Below, piece after piece: positions 7,833 through 16,236 of a stretch of 55,005 nucleotides of DNA. The DNA comes from Aequorivita sp. Its GTDB lineage: Bacteria; Bacteroidota; Bacteroidia; Flavobacteriales; Flavobacteriaceae. A program made the translations under genes and the position numbers. The stretch is taken from NCBI GenBank assembly GCA_026646335.1, contig JAPKFY010000005.1:1-55005 (forward strand), given 5' to 3'. The notes under the pieces were generated by a model. That model made no database searches. It was not told where the DNA came from and saw nothing but the letters and a program-made list of their open reading frames with translations. Every line of letters begins with the position of its first letter. Position 1 is the first letter of the stretch.

Positions 7833-9242
7833 ATGAAAGTATTATTACAAGTCTTAATTTTATTATTTAGTACATTATCAATAGCCCAAACTCCTTGTGT
7901 AAACGGCATGGCCGGACAATATCCTTGCAACGGTCTTGATCTTTTATCCCGTATTAGCCTAAGTGCTATGAATGCCAGTGCAGGGAATGATTCTTGGGGA
8001 TGGACTGACCCACAGGATGGGAAAGAATACGCTATTATGGGCTTGAACAATGGAGCTGCATTTGTTGATATCTCAGACCCAATAAACCCAATATATCTTG
8101 GCAAACTGCCAACACATACTGTTTCCAGTATTTGGAGGGATATAAAAGTATATAACAATTACGCCTTTATTGTTAGCGAAGCTAGCGGCCATGGAATGCA
8201 GGTTTTTGACCTTACCCGCTTGCGCAGCGTTAGCAACGCCCCTGAAATTTTTACAGAAGATGCACATTATAACGGTTTTGGGCACTGCCACAATATTGTT
8301 ATCAATGAAGAAACTGGTTACGCCTATGCTGTGGGAACAAGTACTTTTGGCGGCGGCCCACATTTTGTGAACATCCAGAATCCATTGAGCCCTGTGGCTG
8401 CAGGTGGTTTTGGTGGAGATAACTATAGCCACGATGCACAAGTAGTGATTTACGATGGTCCTGATGCAGATTATGCAGGCCGTGAGATTCTCTTTGGAAG
8501 TAATGAAGACAGGGTTTCAATTGTGGATGTTACCGATAAAAACAATCCAATTAGTATTTCAAATGGTTTTTATGGCAGTGTAGATTACACACACCAAGGT
8601 TGGTTAACTGATGACAAAAATTACTTTATCATTGGTGATGAATTGGATGAGTCCAGTTTTGGGTTTAATACAAGGACCATCATTTTTGACGTGAGTGATC
8701 TGGACAATCCTGTAGTCCATTTTGAATATGAAGCAGATGTTCAAGCAATTGATCACAATGGCTATGTAGTTGGCAATGATTTTTATCTTTCTAGCTACCG
8801 CGCGGGTTTACGAATCATGGACATCAGTGATATTGAAAACCAAAATATGGTCGAAACCAAATTTTTTGACACTTACCCAGGAAGCAATTCAGCAAACTTT
8901 GACGGGGCGTGGAGTGTTTACCCATATTTTGCAAGCGGAAGTATCGTAATCAGTGATATTGACAGAGGTCTGTTTATTGTTCACGACCCATTATTGAGTA
9001 TTGGAGACAACTTGATTACAAGCTTTTCCGTAGCTCCAAACCCAGCAAAAGATATTGTGACGATTTCTTCTAAAGCAGAGCCCATCACAAGTGTTGAAGT
9101 ATTCAACCTACTCGGTCAAAAAGTATTGGACGCAAAGTTTTCCGAAAACCTTTCTGAAAATTTAAATGTTTCCAATCTACAAACTGGCATGTATGTTTTG
9201 AAAATTAATTCAACAACAACAAAGCGATTACTGATTGAATAA
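7833..9242 (+). CDS. choice-of-anchor B (LVIVD-repeat) protein with T9SS type A sorting domain
   Basis: A secreted protein of 469 residues. A signal peptide ends near SIAQ (residue 19). The body contains LVIVD-type propeller repeats (FVDISDPINPIYLG, MQVFDLTRL, FVNIQNPLSP, VSIVDVTDKNNP, IFDVSDLDNP, LRIMDISDI) with many His-rich turns, matching the choice-of-anchor B family. The last ~75 residues, from SVAPNPAKD to LLIE, form a type A Por-secretion C-terminal domain (PNP, VEVFNLLGQKV, GMYVLKI), so it crosses the outer membrane through T9SS and is surface-anchored or released. It heads an operon with a propeller lipoprotein and an MbnP/MbnH pair; metal binding is possible but unproven. Confidence 0.88.
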   Translation: MKVLLQVLILLFSTLSIAQTPCVNGMAGQYPCNGLDLLSRISLSAMNASAGNDSWGWTDPQDGKEYAIMGLNNGAAFVDISDPINPIYLGKLPTHTVSSIWRDIKVYNNYAFIVSEASGHGMQVFDLTRLRSVSNAPEIFTEDAHYNGFGHCHNIVINEETGYAYAVGTSTFGGGPHFVNIQNPLSPVAAGGFGGDNYSHDAQVVIYDGPDADYAGREILFGSNEDRVSIVDVTDKNNPISISNGFYGSVDYTHQGWLTDDKNYFIIGDELDESSFGFNTRTIIFDVSDLDNPVVHFEYEADVQAIDHNGYVVGNDFYLSSYRAGLRIMDISDIENQNMVETKFFDTYPGSNSANFDGAWSVYPYFASGSIVISDIDRGLFIVHDPLLSIGDNLITSFSVAPNPAKDIVTISSKAEPITSVEVFNLLGQKVLDAKFSENLSENLNVSNLQTGMYVLKINSTTTKRLLIE

Positions 9243-9267
9243 AAAAAGAACCTACTTAGCTCCCCTT

Positions 9268-10650
9268 ATGAAACTCCCTAAAATCAAAAAAATAACTTTT
9301 TTTCTACTGGTATTGCCCTTTATTTTCATTTGTGTTTCTTGTGGAAACGATGATCCTCCGGGCGGTGGAGACCCAGACCCAGACCCACCTGCTTTTGGAG
9401 TGGTAGAACTGGTAAAAACCTATGGTGGCAGTGGAATAGACGAAGCTGTTTCTGTAATTGAAGCAATAGATGGCAATTTCATAATTCTTGGAACTACGCG
9501 AAGCACTGATGGAGATTTAGCCGGAAGAAGTGGTAATGACAGCGATTTTTGGCTTCTGAAAATTTCAAAAGAAGGCGTAATTATTTGGAGCAAAACCTTT
9601 GGCGGCAGTGATGACGAAAGTGCCTCTCGAATAACCAAAACCAACGATGGTGGTTATCTATTGACCGGTTATACCACAAGTAATGACGGCGATGTTTCTG
9701 GAAACGAAGGATTTCAGGATTACTGGATTCTTAAAGTTGATAGCTCTGGAAACAAAGTTTGGGACAAAAATTTTGGCTTCTCAGGAAGTGATCAGGCCTA
9801 TAAAGCCTTCCAAACCTCAGACGGCGGATATTTCATAACTGGATTTTTTGACGTTACTGCTAGTGGCGGCGGCGGGAACGACCTTCAAAAAGGTGCGCAT
9901 AGAGGTGTGCTACACGGCGTTGGTGAATTTTGGGGTATAAAACTAGATGCCAATGGAAACAAACAATGGCGTCGCTATTTTGGCGGCACCAATAACGACC
10001 GAAGCTATGACGCACTCGAAACTGCAGATGGTGGTTTCTTAATGACAGGCACCTCAGAAAGTGAAGATTTTGACAAAACAGACCCAAAAGGAAGCTATGA
10101 TTATTGGGCCGTTAGGCTAAAGGCCAATGGCGATTTGGTTTGGACCAAGTCTTTTGGAGGTGCGGAAATTGACAATTCCTACGCTTCAATAAAAACCAAC
10201 GATGGCAATTACCTTATGGTTGGAGACTCAAGAAGTAGTGACCAGGACGTAACTTCTCCCCGCGGAAATGCCGATGCTTGGTTGGTAAAGTTCGATGGCA
10301 ACGGAAACAAGATTTGGCAAAAATCATATGGCGGTTCACAGTTTGATACTGCCCACAGTATAATTCAGCGCTCAAATGGAGATTATATTCTTTCAGGCCA
10401 CAGCCGTAGCAATGATGTTGATCTGACAAGCAACAACGGTTTTAACGACGCATGGATATTTATGGTGGACAAAGACGGAAATCTGAAAGGACAGAAAAGT
10501 GTGGGAGGCTCAAGTCTTGACTTTGCTTCGGAGGCAATTGAAATCTCAGATAACAAAATATTGGTTGTTGGAAATACTGAAAGCAATGATATAGACATCC
10601 CTTCAAACAAAGGCTCAAAAGACTTTTTATTAATTAAATTAAAAATATAA
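9268..10650 (+). CDS. seven-bladed beta-propeller lipoprotein
   Basis: A predicted lipoprotein of 460 residues. The signal peptide ends FICVSC and the Cys is followed by GNDDPP and a Gly/Pro/Asp linker, as in surface-exposed Bacteroidota lipoproteins. The rest is seven repeats of about 55-60 residues, each beginning with a phrase like TFGGSxxDxA, then DGGYLLxGxTxS, then DxWLxKxDxxGNxxW; seven copies (TYGGS, TFGGS, NFGFS, YFGGT, SFGGA, SYGGS, SVGGS) suggest a closed seven-bladed propeller. The function is unknown. The ATG at 9268 is preferred over a TTG at 9235, which overlaps the previous gene. It lies 25 bases behind the LVIVD gene and 16 before the MbnP gene, so co-transcription is likely. 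Confidence 0.75.
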   Translation: MKLPKIKKITFFLLVLPFIFICVSCGNDDPPGGGDPDPDPPAFGVVELVKTYGGSGIDEAVSVIEAIDGNFIILGTTRSTDGDLAGRSGNDSDFWLLKISKEGVIIWSKTFGGSDDESASRITKTNDGGYLLTGYTTSNDGDVSGNEGFQDYWILKVDSSGNKVWDKNFGFSGSDQAYKAFQTSDGGYFITGFFDVTASGGGGNDLQKGAHRGVLHGVGEFWGIKLDANGNKQWRRYFGGTNNDRSYDALETADGGFLMTGTSESEDFDKTDPKGSYDYWAVRLKANGDLVWTKSFGGAEIDNSYASIKTNDGNYLMVGDSRSSDQDVTSPRGNADAWLVKFDGNGNKIWQKSYGGSQFDTAHSIIQRSNGDYILSGHSRSNDVDLTSNNGFNDAWIFMVDKDGNLKGQKSVGGSSLDFASEAIEISDNKILVVGNTESNDIDIPSNKGSKDFLLIKLKI

Positions 10651-10666
10651 CCCCCTTATTTAACCT

Positions 10667-11503
10667 ATGAAGAAATTCTTTTTTTTAATTGTCATGGCTT
10701 TTTTTGCCATTGCTTGTGGCAGCGATGATGATTCGCAGCCAGAAGTTCTTGGATGTACCGATCCAGCCTCTGTAAACTTTAATCCATTGGCCAATACGGA
10801 TGATGGATCCTGCATTTTCAATAAGAATATTACCTTTAATTTTACCCAAAACTGGGACGGCCAGTCTGTAACTATTGCAGATTTCAACACTACCGTTTTC
10901 ACGAATGAATTTGGAAATTCTTTAAATATTTCAAAGCTGCGGTATTTAATTTCCAGAATATCACTTCACAAAGCAGACGGTTCCACAGTTGACTTTGAAG
11001 AATATAAGTTAATTGATTTAGAAGACCCAGCTTCCCTGGACCTTACGCCTGCAATAATGGCGACAACGGGAGATTATACAGGTATTTCATTTGTATATGG
11101 TTTTAATGAGTTAGACAATAGGAGCGGTGCCTATCCCGATCTAAACGCCGCTAATTGGAACTGGCCATCTATGTTAGGTGGTGGATATCATTTTATGCAG
11201 ATGGAAGGAATGTATGACGACACAAACGGAGCGCCACAACCGTATGCTTACCATAACGGTACTGCCCGAGTTAGTGACGGTGTGTTTGAGCAAAACTTCA
11301 TCGCCTTGAATTTTAACCAAAACTTTACCATTACCAATGATGCTACCATTGAAATAAAAATGAACATTTCCGAATGGTACAAAAACCCATATCTATGGGA
11401 TTTGAACGTATTTAACACAGACTTAATGATGAATTATGCGGCCCAAAAACATATGCATGAAAACGGGCCTACTGTTTTCAGCATTGGCAATATAACCCAG
11501 TAA
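10667..11503 (+). CDS. MbnP-family copper-binding lipoprotein
   Basis: A 278-residue lipoprotein (lipobox ending AIAC, Cys17, then GSDDD). An extra N-terminal segment GCTDPASVNFNP...DDGSC is the short Cys-bounded motif often found in Bacteroidota surface proteins. The remainder (about 50-278) matches the MbnP family: ITFNFTQNWDG at the start of the core, ISKLRYLIS, a central WNWPSMLGGGYHFMQMEG and the C-terminal HMHENGPTVFS. In characterised MbnP a Trp is oxidised to kynurenine by the di-haem MbnH, making a copper site. The gene directly downstream is such a di-haem protein, which supports the call. No methanobactin biosynthetic gene is present, so the role is probably copper handling in general. 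Confidence 0.85.
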   Translation: MKKFFFLIVMAFFAIACGSDDDSQPEVLGCTDPASVNFNPLANTDDGSCIFNKNITFNFTQNWDGQSVTIADFNTTVFTNEFGNSLNISKLRYLISRISLHKADGSTVDFEEYKLIDLEDPASLDLTPAIMATTGDYTGISFVYGFNELDNRSGAYPDLNAANWNWPSMLGGGYHFMQMEGMYDDTNGAPQPYAYHNGTARVSDGVFEQNFIALNFNQNFTITNDATIEIKMNISEWYKNPYLWDLNVFNTDLMMNYAAQKHMHENGPTVFSIGNITQ

Positions 11504-11513
11504 AATTTTATGA

Positions 11514-12617
11514 ATGATGGAACGGTCTAAGAAAATATTCAGATTATTGATTGGGGCTTTGGCAATCAGCCTTCTGGTTGCTTGTTCTTCTAATGACCCA
11601 GACCCCGTTGAACCTAATGAGGATTATGTTCCCACACCAAAACCATTGACCGTTCCTTCAATTTTTGGGCAATTATTGCCCCCACCTTCCATTCCTGCTG
11701 ATAATCCACAAACTGTGGAAGGAATAGCACTTGGAAGAAAATTATTTTACGACCCAATTCTTTCTGGCGACGGAACACAAGCTTGTGCTTCCTGCCATAA
11801 ACCAGCCAATTCCTTTACGGACGAAAATCAATTCAGCATAGGCATCGATGGTTTTGAAGGCACTCGCAATTCTATGCCACTCTTCAATATGGCCTGGAAC
11901 ACTAACAATAAATTTTTCTGGGATGGCCACGCCACAAGTATTGAAGAACAAGCCCTTGGCCCAGTAGAAAATCCCATTGAAATGCACAATACTTGGGAAA
12001 ATGCCGTAGCAAGTTTACAAAGCAATAGTGCATATCCCGAACTTTTCAACAAAGCTTTTGGAACCAGCAATATTACCAAAGAATTGACCGCAAAAGCGAT
12101 CGCACAGTTTGAGCGTACCCTTATTTCGGCCAATTCTCCTTTTGACCGGTATTTGTTGGGCGAAAATTCATTGACGCCCCAAGAAATCAACGGGTTTGCC
12201 ATTTTTATGGACGAAGCTCGCGGAGACTGCTTCCACTGCCATGGAAATGAATTCAGCCCATTGTGGACCGACAATATTTTCCACAACAATGGGCTTGACG
12301 CCATTATTACAGACAAAGGTCTGGGCATTGTAACAGGAGACCCTAATGACGATGGCAAGTTTAAATCACCTTCTTTACGAAATCTGGCCTACACCGCTCC
12401 CTACATGCACGACGGTCGTTTCGCCACTCTTGATGAGGTAATAAACCATTACAGCGAAGGATTGGTCTATTCTCCCACCATTGACCCATTAATGAAAGCC
12501 ATTTCAAGAGGCGGGGTGCATTTGATTGAATCAGACAAGGCAGACCTAAAAGCCTTCTTGCTTTCACTTTCAGATCCTTCCTTTATCAACAACCCTGATT
12601 TTCACGACCCCAACTAA
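11514..12617 (+). CDS. MbnH-like di-haem enzyme (cytochrome c peroxidase family) lipoprotein
   Basis: A 367-residue lipoprotein (lipobox LVAC, Cys24) of the bacterial di-haem cytochrome c peroxidase/MauG superfamily. Two haem c motifs are present: CASCH (residues 91-95) and CFHCH (239-243). Other family landmarks are GRKLFYDPILSGDGT before the first haem, NMAWNTNNKFFWDGHA, and the C-terminal KSPSLRNLAYTAPYMHDGRF. It starts 10 bases after the MbnP gene; in known pairs MbnH oxidises a Trp of MbnP to kynurenine. A simple peroxidase role cannot be excluded from sequence. Start may be ATG 11514 or the next codon, 11517. No obvious terminator follows. Confidence 0.87.
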   Translation: MMERSKKIFRLLIGALAISLLVACSSNDPDPVEPNEDYVPTPKPLTVPSIFGQLLPPPSIPADNPQTVEGIALGRKLFYDPILSGDGTQACASCHKPANSFTDENQFSIGIDGFEGTRNSMPLFNMAWNTNNKFFWDGHATSIEEQALGPVENPIEMHNTWENAVASLQSNSAYPELFNKAFGTSNITKELTAKAIAQFERTLISANSPFDRYLLGENSLTPQEINGFAIFMDEARGDCFHCHGNEFSPLWTDNIFHNNGLDAIITDKGLGIVTGDPNDDGKFKSPSLRNLAYTAPYMHDGRFATLDEVINHYSEGLVYSPTIDPLMKAISRGGVHLIESDKADLKAFLLSLSDPSFINNPDFHDPN

Positions 12618-12738
12618 GCTTTATTTCATTTCAAACACTTTGATTCCCCAATAAAACGGCACTGTTAATTATTGTTTAAAACTATGGAGCGATAGTTTTT
12701 AAATCCCACTTCGGTATGGTTAAAAGTACTATTTGATG

Positions 12739-12746
12739 TATATTTG
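12739..12746 (+). promoter_or_regulatory. suf operon promoter -7 box
   Basis: TATATTTG matches TAnnTTTG and lies 26 bases before the sufA start. It is the only good box in the 155-base gap before the operon. No clear binding palindrome for an iron-sulfur regulator is seen. Confidence 0.5.
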
Positions 12747-12772
12747 CCCTCTAATTTAGAATTAATCTATAT

Positions 12773-13102
12773 ATGATTAAGGTAAGTGAAAGTGCAAAAA
12801 CCAAGATAGCGCAACTGATGGCCGAGGAAGGTTTCAACATTGCGGTAGATTATGTTCGCGTGGGCGTAAAAAGCGGCGGATGTTCCGGTTTAAGCTACGA
12901 ACTGAAATTTGACCACAGCCTTGGCGAAAACGACAAACTTTTTGAAGAAGAGCAGGTAAAAATTGCCGTGGATAAAAAGAGTTTTTTGTATCTCGTAGGA
13001 ACAACCCTAGAATTTAGCGGCGGACTTAACGGAAAAGGTTTTGTTTTCAACAACCCCAACGCAAACCGCACTTGTGGCTGTGGGGAATCTTTTTCACTTT
13101 AA
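12773..13102 (+). CDS. sufA: A-type Fe-S carrier SufA/HesB-IscA
   Basis: A 109-residue A-type carrier that receives Fe-S clusters from the SufBCD scaffold and passes them to apo-proteins. The three ligand cysteines are Cys37 (GGCSGL), Cys101 and Cys103 (TCGCGESF) near the C-terminus, at normal spacing. It is the first gene of the suf operon and is followed 11 bases later by sufB. The gene could equally be called an IscA-type accessory protein; operon position favours SufA. Confidence 0.92.
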   Translation: MIKVSESAKTKIAQLMAEEGFNIAVDYVRVGVKSGGCSGLSYELKFDHSLGENDKLFEEEQVKIAVDKKSFLYLVGTTLEFSGGLNGKGFVFNNPNANRTCGCGESFSL

Positions 13103-13113
13103 AAATATTGACG

Positions 13114-14562
13114 ATGAGCAAGTACACAGAAGACGATTTAAAAAAAGAACTTGAAACCAAAGAATACGAATATGGTTTCTATACCGATATTGAATCCGAT
13201 ACCTTTCCTGTTGGATTGAATGAAGATGTAGTTAGAGCTATTTCCTTAAAAAAAGAAGAACCAGAGTGGATGACCGAATGGCGCTTAGAGTCGTTTCGCT
13301 ATTGGCTGCAAATGGTGGAACCGGATTGGGCAAATGTGAATTACGAAAAGCCAGATTTTCAGAACATTTCCTATTACTCCGCCCCTAATAAAAAACCAAA
13401 ATACGACAGTATTGACGAAGTAGATCCAGAGCTTTTGGATACTTTCAAAAGACTTGGAATTTCTTTAGACGAACAAAAGAAACTTGCGGGAGTTGCTGTA
13501 GATATAGTTATGGACTCTGTTTCTGTAGCAACCACTTTCAAAAAAACCTTGGCTGAAAAAGGAATTATTTTCTGTTCCATTTCCGAAGCCATAAGAGAAC
13601 ATCCCGAATTGGTTAAAAAATATCTGGGTACCGTAGTGCCTCAGCGCGACAACTTTTACGCAGCCTTGAACAGCGCCGTTTTCAGTGATGGTTCTTTCTG
13701 CTACATCCCGAAAGGTGTTCGCTGCCCAATGGAGCTTTCAACCTATTTCCGTATAAACCAAGGTGGAACCGGACAATTTGAAAGAACGCTATTGATTGCA
13801 GACGAAGGAAGTTATGTAAGTTATCTGGAAGGCTGTACCGCCCCTAGTCGTGACGAAAACCAATTGCACGCTGCAGTTGTGGAATTGATTGCTTTGGACG
13901 ATGCCGAAATAAAATATTCAACCGTACAAAACTGGTATCCAGGCGACAAAACCGGAAAAGGAGGCGTTTATAATTTTGTGACCAAAAGAGGTATTTGTGA
14001 AAACAGAGCGAAAATTTCGTGGACGCAAGTGGAAACCGGAAGCGCAGTAACCTGGAAATACCCCAGTTGTATTTTGAAAGGCGACAATTCCATCGGGGAA
14101 TTTTACTCCATAGCCGTGACGAATGACTATCAGCAGGCAGATACGGGAACGAAAATGATCCACATTGGAAAAAATACTCGGAGCACCATTATTTCCAAAG
14201 GTATTTCCGCTGGAAAATCACAGAACAGTTATCGTGGATTGGTGAAAATTATGCCGAATGCGGACAACGCGCGAAATTTTTCGCAGTGCGATTCCTTGTT
14301 GATGGGCAACAGTTGTGGCGCACATACTTTCCCCTACATTGAAGTGAAAAATAAAACAGCCCAAATAGAACACGAGGCTACCACAAGTAAAATTGGGGAG
14401 GACCAAATTTTCTATTGCAACCAACGCGGTATTAATACTGAAAAGGCAATTGCCTTGATAGTAAATGGTTTCAGTAAAGAAGTTTTGAACAAGTTGCCAA
14501 TGGAGTTTGCTGTAGAAGCCCAGAAACTACTGGAAATAAGCCTTGAAGGCTCGGTTGGATAA
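13114..14562 (+). CDS. sufB: Fe-S cluster scaffold SufB
   Basis: SufB is the scaffold subunit of the SufBC2D complex on which clusters are assembled in the cytoplasm. The protein of 482 residues has the typical order: N-terminal helical part, then the beta-helix core with [21 protein letters not shown] around residues 288-308 and the C-terminal region with [15 protein letters not shown] and [20 protein letters not shown]. The start is ATG 13114; a longer reading frame into sufA is ignored because family members begin [14 protein letters not shown]. The partner sufC is separated from it by one unrelated small lipoprotein gene. Confidence 0.97.
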   Translation: MSKYTEDDLKKELETKEYEYGFYTDIESDTFPVGLNEDVVRAISLKKEEPEWMTEWRLESFRYWLQMVEPDWANVNYEKPDFQNISYYSAPNKKPKYDSIDEVDPELLDTFKRLGISLDEQKKLAGVAVDIVMDSVSVATTFKKTLAEKGIIFCSISEAIREHPELVKKYLGTVVPQRDNFYAALNSAVFSDGSFCYIPKGVRCPMELSTYFRINQGGTGQFERTLLIADEGSYVSYLEGCTAPSRDENQLHAAVVELIALDDAEIKYSTVQNWYPGDKTGKGGVYNFVTKRGICENRAKISWTQVETGSAVTWKYPSCILKGDNSIGEFYSIAVTNDYQQADTGTKMIHIGKNTRSTIISKGISAGKSQNSYRGLVKIMPNADNARNFSQCDSLLMGNSCGAHTFPYIEVKNKTAQIEHEATTSKIGEDQIFYCNQRGINTEKAIALIVNGFSKEVLNKLPMEFAVEAQKLLEISLEGSVG

Positions 14563-14607
14563 CTATAATACAGCTCACTATTTTAAAAACTAAACTATCT
14601 TTTTATT

Positions 14608-15015
14608 ATGAAAAAAATCATTTTAATGCTAATGCTCTCGGCAGCAGTGTTTTCCTGTAAAAATTCAGAAGAAAAAAACACGGAAAACGAAGAAATAACT
14701 GTTGAAAATGTTGAAAAAATGCAGGCTTACAAAGGAGATTTTATAAGTTCCGACGGAGCAATGGTGCTGATGGGATCCAATTTTATTTATGGCGTTAAAC
14801 GCGACATGCTCTCTGAAGGACTCTCAAAACAAGTGGCGGCAATAAAAGTGAACGATTATGACATGATTGGCGTCATTGTTAAGGGAATCGTTTCCAAAAA
14901 TACTGACAAAGAAAGCGAATGGGAAGAAATAATAACAATCAAAGAAATTATGAGGGTTGCCGATAAACCTTCCGAAGTAGATATTAAATTAAACGAAACA
15001 GAAAAGAAGAATTAA
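14608..15015 (+). CDS. small lipoprotein encoded between sufB and sufC
   Basis: A 135-residue predicted lipoprotein: signal peptide ending AVFSC with Cys17, then a Glu/Asn-rich stretch and a compact domain of about 85 residues (YKGDFISSDGAMVLMGSNFIYGV ... SEWEEIITIKEIMRV, shortened here). The domain looks like a small beta-barrel; it recalls the C-terminal part of NlpE-like proteins but the match is weak. sufC begins 1 base after its stop codon, so it is translated within the suf transcript. A periplasm-facing lipoprotein in a cytoplasmic assembly operon is odd; a sensor or stress role is only a guess. Confidence 0.7.
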   Translation: MKKIILMLMLSAAVFSCKNSEEKNTENEEITVENVEKMQAYKGDFISSDGAMVLMGSNFIYGVKRDMLSEGLSKQVAAIKVNDYDMIGVIVKGIVSKNTDKESEWEEIITIKEIMRVADKPSEVDIKLNETEKKN

Positions 15016-15016
15016 G

Positions 15017-15766
15017 ATGTTAAAAATTAAAGATTTATACGCTGGCCTGGAAGGAAAAGATATACTGCAAGGTATCAATCTTGAAGTGAAAGCGGGCGAA
15101 GTCCACGCAATAATGGGGCCTAACGGTTCCGGGAAAAGCACTCTGGCCTCGGTAGTTGCCGGTAAAGAAGAATATGAAGTAACCCGTGGCTACATCACGT
15201 TTGAAAACGAGGATATTTCAGAATTGGATCCTGAGGAAAGAGCACATAAAGGCATTTTTCTTTCGTTCCAATATCCTGTAGAAATCCCTGGCGTTTCAGT
15301 GACCAACTTTATAAAAACGGCTATCAACGAAACAAGAAAAGCAAAGAAGATGGATGATATGCCCGCTTCCGAAATGCTTAAAATGATAAAGGAAAAGGCA
15401 GATATGTTGGAAATTGACCGCAAATTTCTTTCACGTTCATTAAACGAAGGCTTTTCTGGAGGAGAAAAGAAACGAAACGAAGTTTTCCAAATGGCAATGT
15501 TAGAGCCAAAACTAGCAATCCTTGACGAAACCGATTCCGGATTGGACATTGATGCTTTAAAAATTGTTGCCAACGGGGTGAACAAGTTGAGAAGCGATGA
15601 CAATGCCGTAGTTGTAATTACACACTATCAACGCCTTTTGGACTATATAGTTCCAGATTTCGTGCACGTTTTGATGAACGGAAGAATCGTAAAATCCGGC
15701 ACCAAGGAACTGGCTTACGAGCTTGAGGAAAAGGGGTACGATTGGATTAAGGAAGAACTCGTTTAA
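15017..15766 (+). CDS. sufC: Fe-S assembly ATPase SufC
   Basis: SufC is the ABC-type ATPase of the SufBC2D scaffold complex, driving conformational change in SufB/SufD. The 249-residue protein has Walker A GPNGSGKST near residue 35, the Q-loop at SFQYPVEIPG, the SufC-type signature FSGGEKKRNE near 150 and Walker B LAILDETDSGLD near 172, followed by the switch His in VITHYQR. It follows the small lipoprotein gene by 1 base. The next complete operon gene, sufD, begins about 470 bases later because the S23/IVP element lies between. Confidence 0.97.
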   Translation: MLKIKDLYAGLEGKDILQGINLEVKAGEVHAIMGPNGSGKSTLASVVAGKEEYEVTRGYITFENEDISELDPEERAHKGIFLSFQYPVEIPGVSVTNFIKTAINETRKAKKMDDMPASEMLKMIKEKADMLEIDRKFLSRSLNEGFSGGEKKRNEVFQMAMLEPKLAILDETDSGLDIDALKIVANGVNKLRSDDNAVVVITHYQRLLDYIVPDFVHVLMNGRIVKSGTKELAYELEEKGYDWIKEELV

Positions 15767-15769
15767 AAT

Positions 15770-15791
15770 AGTTTCTGGTTTCTGGTTGGAT
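15770..15791. repeat. heptamer repeat and left inverted arm of the S23/IVP element
   Basis: Two GTTTCTG units (15771-15784) and a decayed third, GTTGGAT, stand four bases after the sufC stop. AGTTTCTGGTTTCTGGTT (15770-15787) is an imperfect inverted match (about 15 of 18) of sequence at 16203-16221 on the far side of the four-helix gene. Confidence 0.5.
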
Positions 15792-15807
15792 AAAAAACTA
15801 AAAATTT

Positions 15808-16198
15808 ATGGCCACAATTGAACGGTTTGAAGATTTAGATATTTGGAAGGAAGCAAGACTTCTTTCCAAAGAAATAATCCAGTTGTTAAAAAAATACTGA
15901 ACTAAAAACCGATTACAAACTAAGAGACCAGATAAAAAACTCGTCGGGTTCCGTAATGGACAAAATAACCGAAGGGTTTGAAAGAGACGGAAATTTAGAA
16001 TTCAGACAATTTCTATCAATTGCAAAAGGTACCGCGGGAGAATCTCGCTCGCAATTATATAGGATTTTTGATTCTGAATATATTTCAGAAGAAGAATTAT
16101 CTTCTTTGATTAATAGATATTTGAACCTAAGTAAACGAATAGCGAACTTTATCATATATCTGAACAAAAATGAATTTAAAGGCAACAAGTACAAATAA
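15808..16198 (+). pseudogene. four-helix-bundle (S23/IVP) protein gene, frameshifted
   Basis: The reading frame opens with ATG at 15808 (MATIERFEDLDIWKEARL) and stops at TGA 15898-15900. The continuation lies in the next frame: [18 protein letters not shown], then [14 protein letters not shown] and [16 protein letters not shown], ending at 16198. Together they give a complete S23 ribosomal intervening-sequence family protein of about 129 residues. One extra A in the run of seven A at 15888-15894 accounts for the shift; with six A the frame would read [11 protein letters not shown]. These small four-helix proteins are known from 23S rRNA intervening sequences and as stray genes in Bacteroidota; the retroelement protein Avd is a relative. 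It interrupts the suf operon and is flanked by inverted heptamer repeats. A sequencing error or slippage at the A run is possible. Confidence 0.85.
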
Positions 16199-16230
16199 CT
16201 TGAACCCTGAAACAAGAAACTTGAAACAAT
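16197..16230. repeat. degenerate heptamer array after the S23/IVP gene
   Basis: After the stop codon: (A)ACTTG, then AACCCTG, AAACAAG, AAACTTG, AAACAAT, four 7-base units in phase. AACCCTGAAACAAGAAACT (16203-16221) is the imperfect inverted counterpart of 15770-15787. Confidence 0.5.
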
Positions 16231-16236
16231 ATTTTC

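Noticed and set aside
10667..12617. Methanobactin biosynthesis locus
   Set aside because: MbnP and MbnH families are present, but no MbnA precursor, MbnB or MbnC is seen here; the pair is widespread outside methanobactin loci.
15956..16198. Separate 80-residue gene starting at an internal ATG
   Set aside because: It is the C-terminal part of the frameshifted S23/IVP protein; homologous sequence continues upstream in the same frame without a start.
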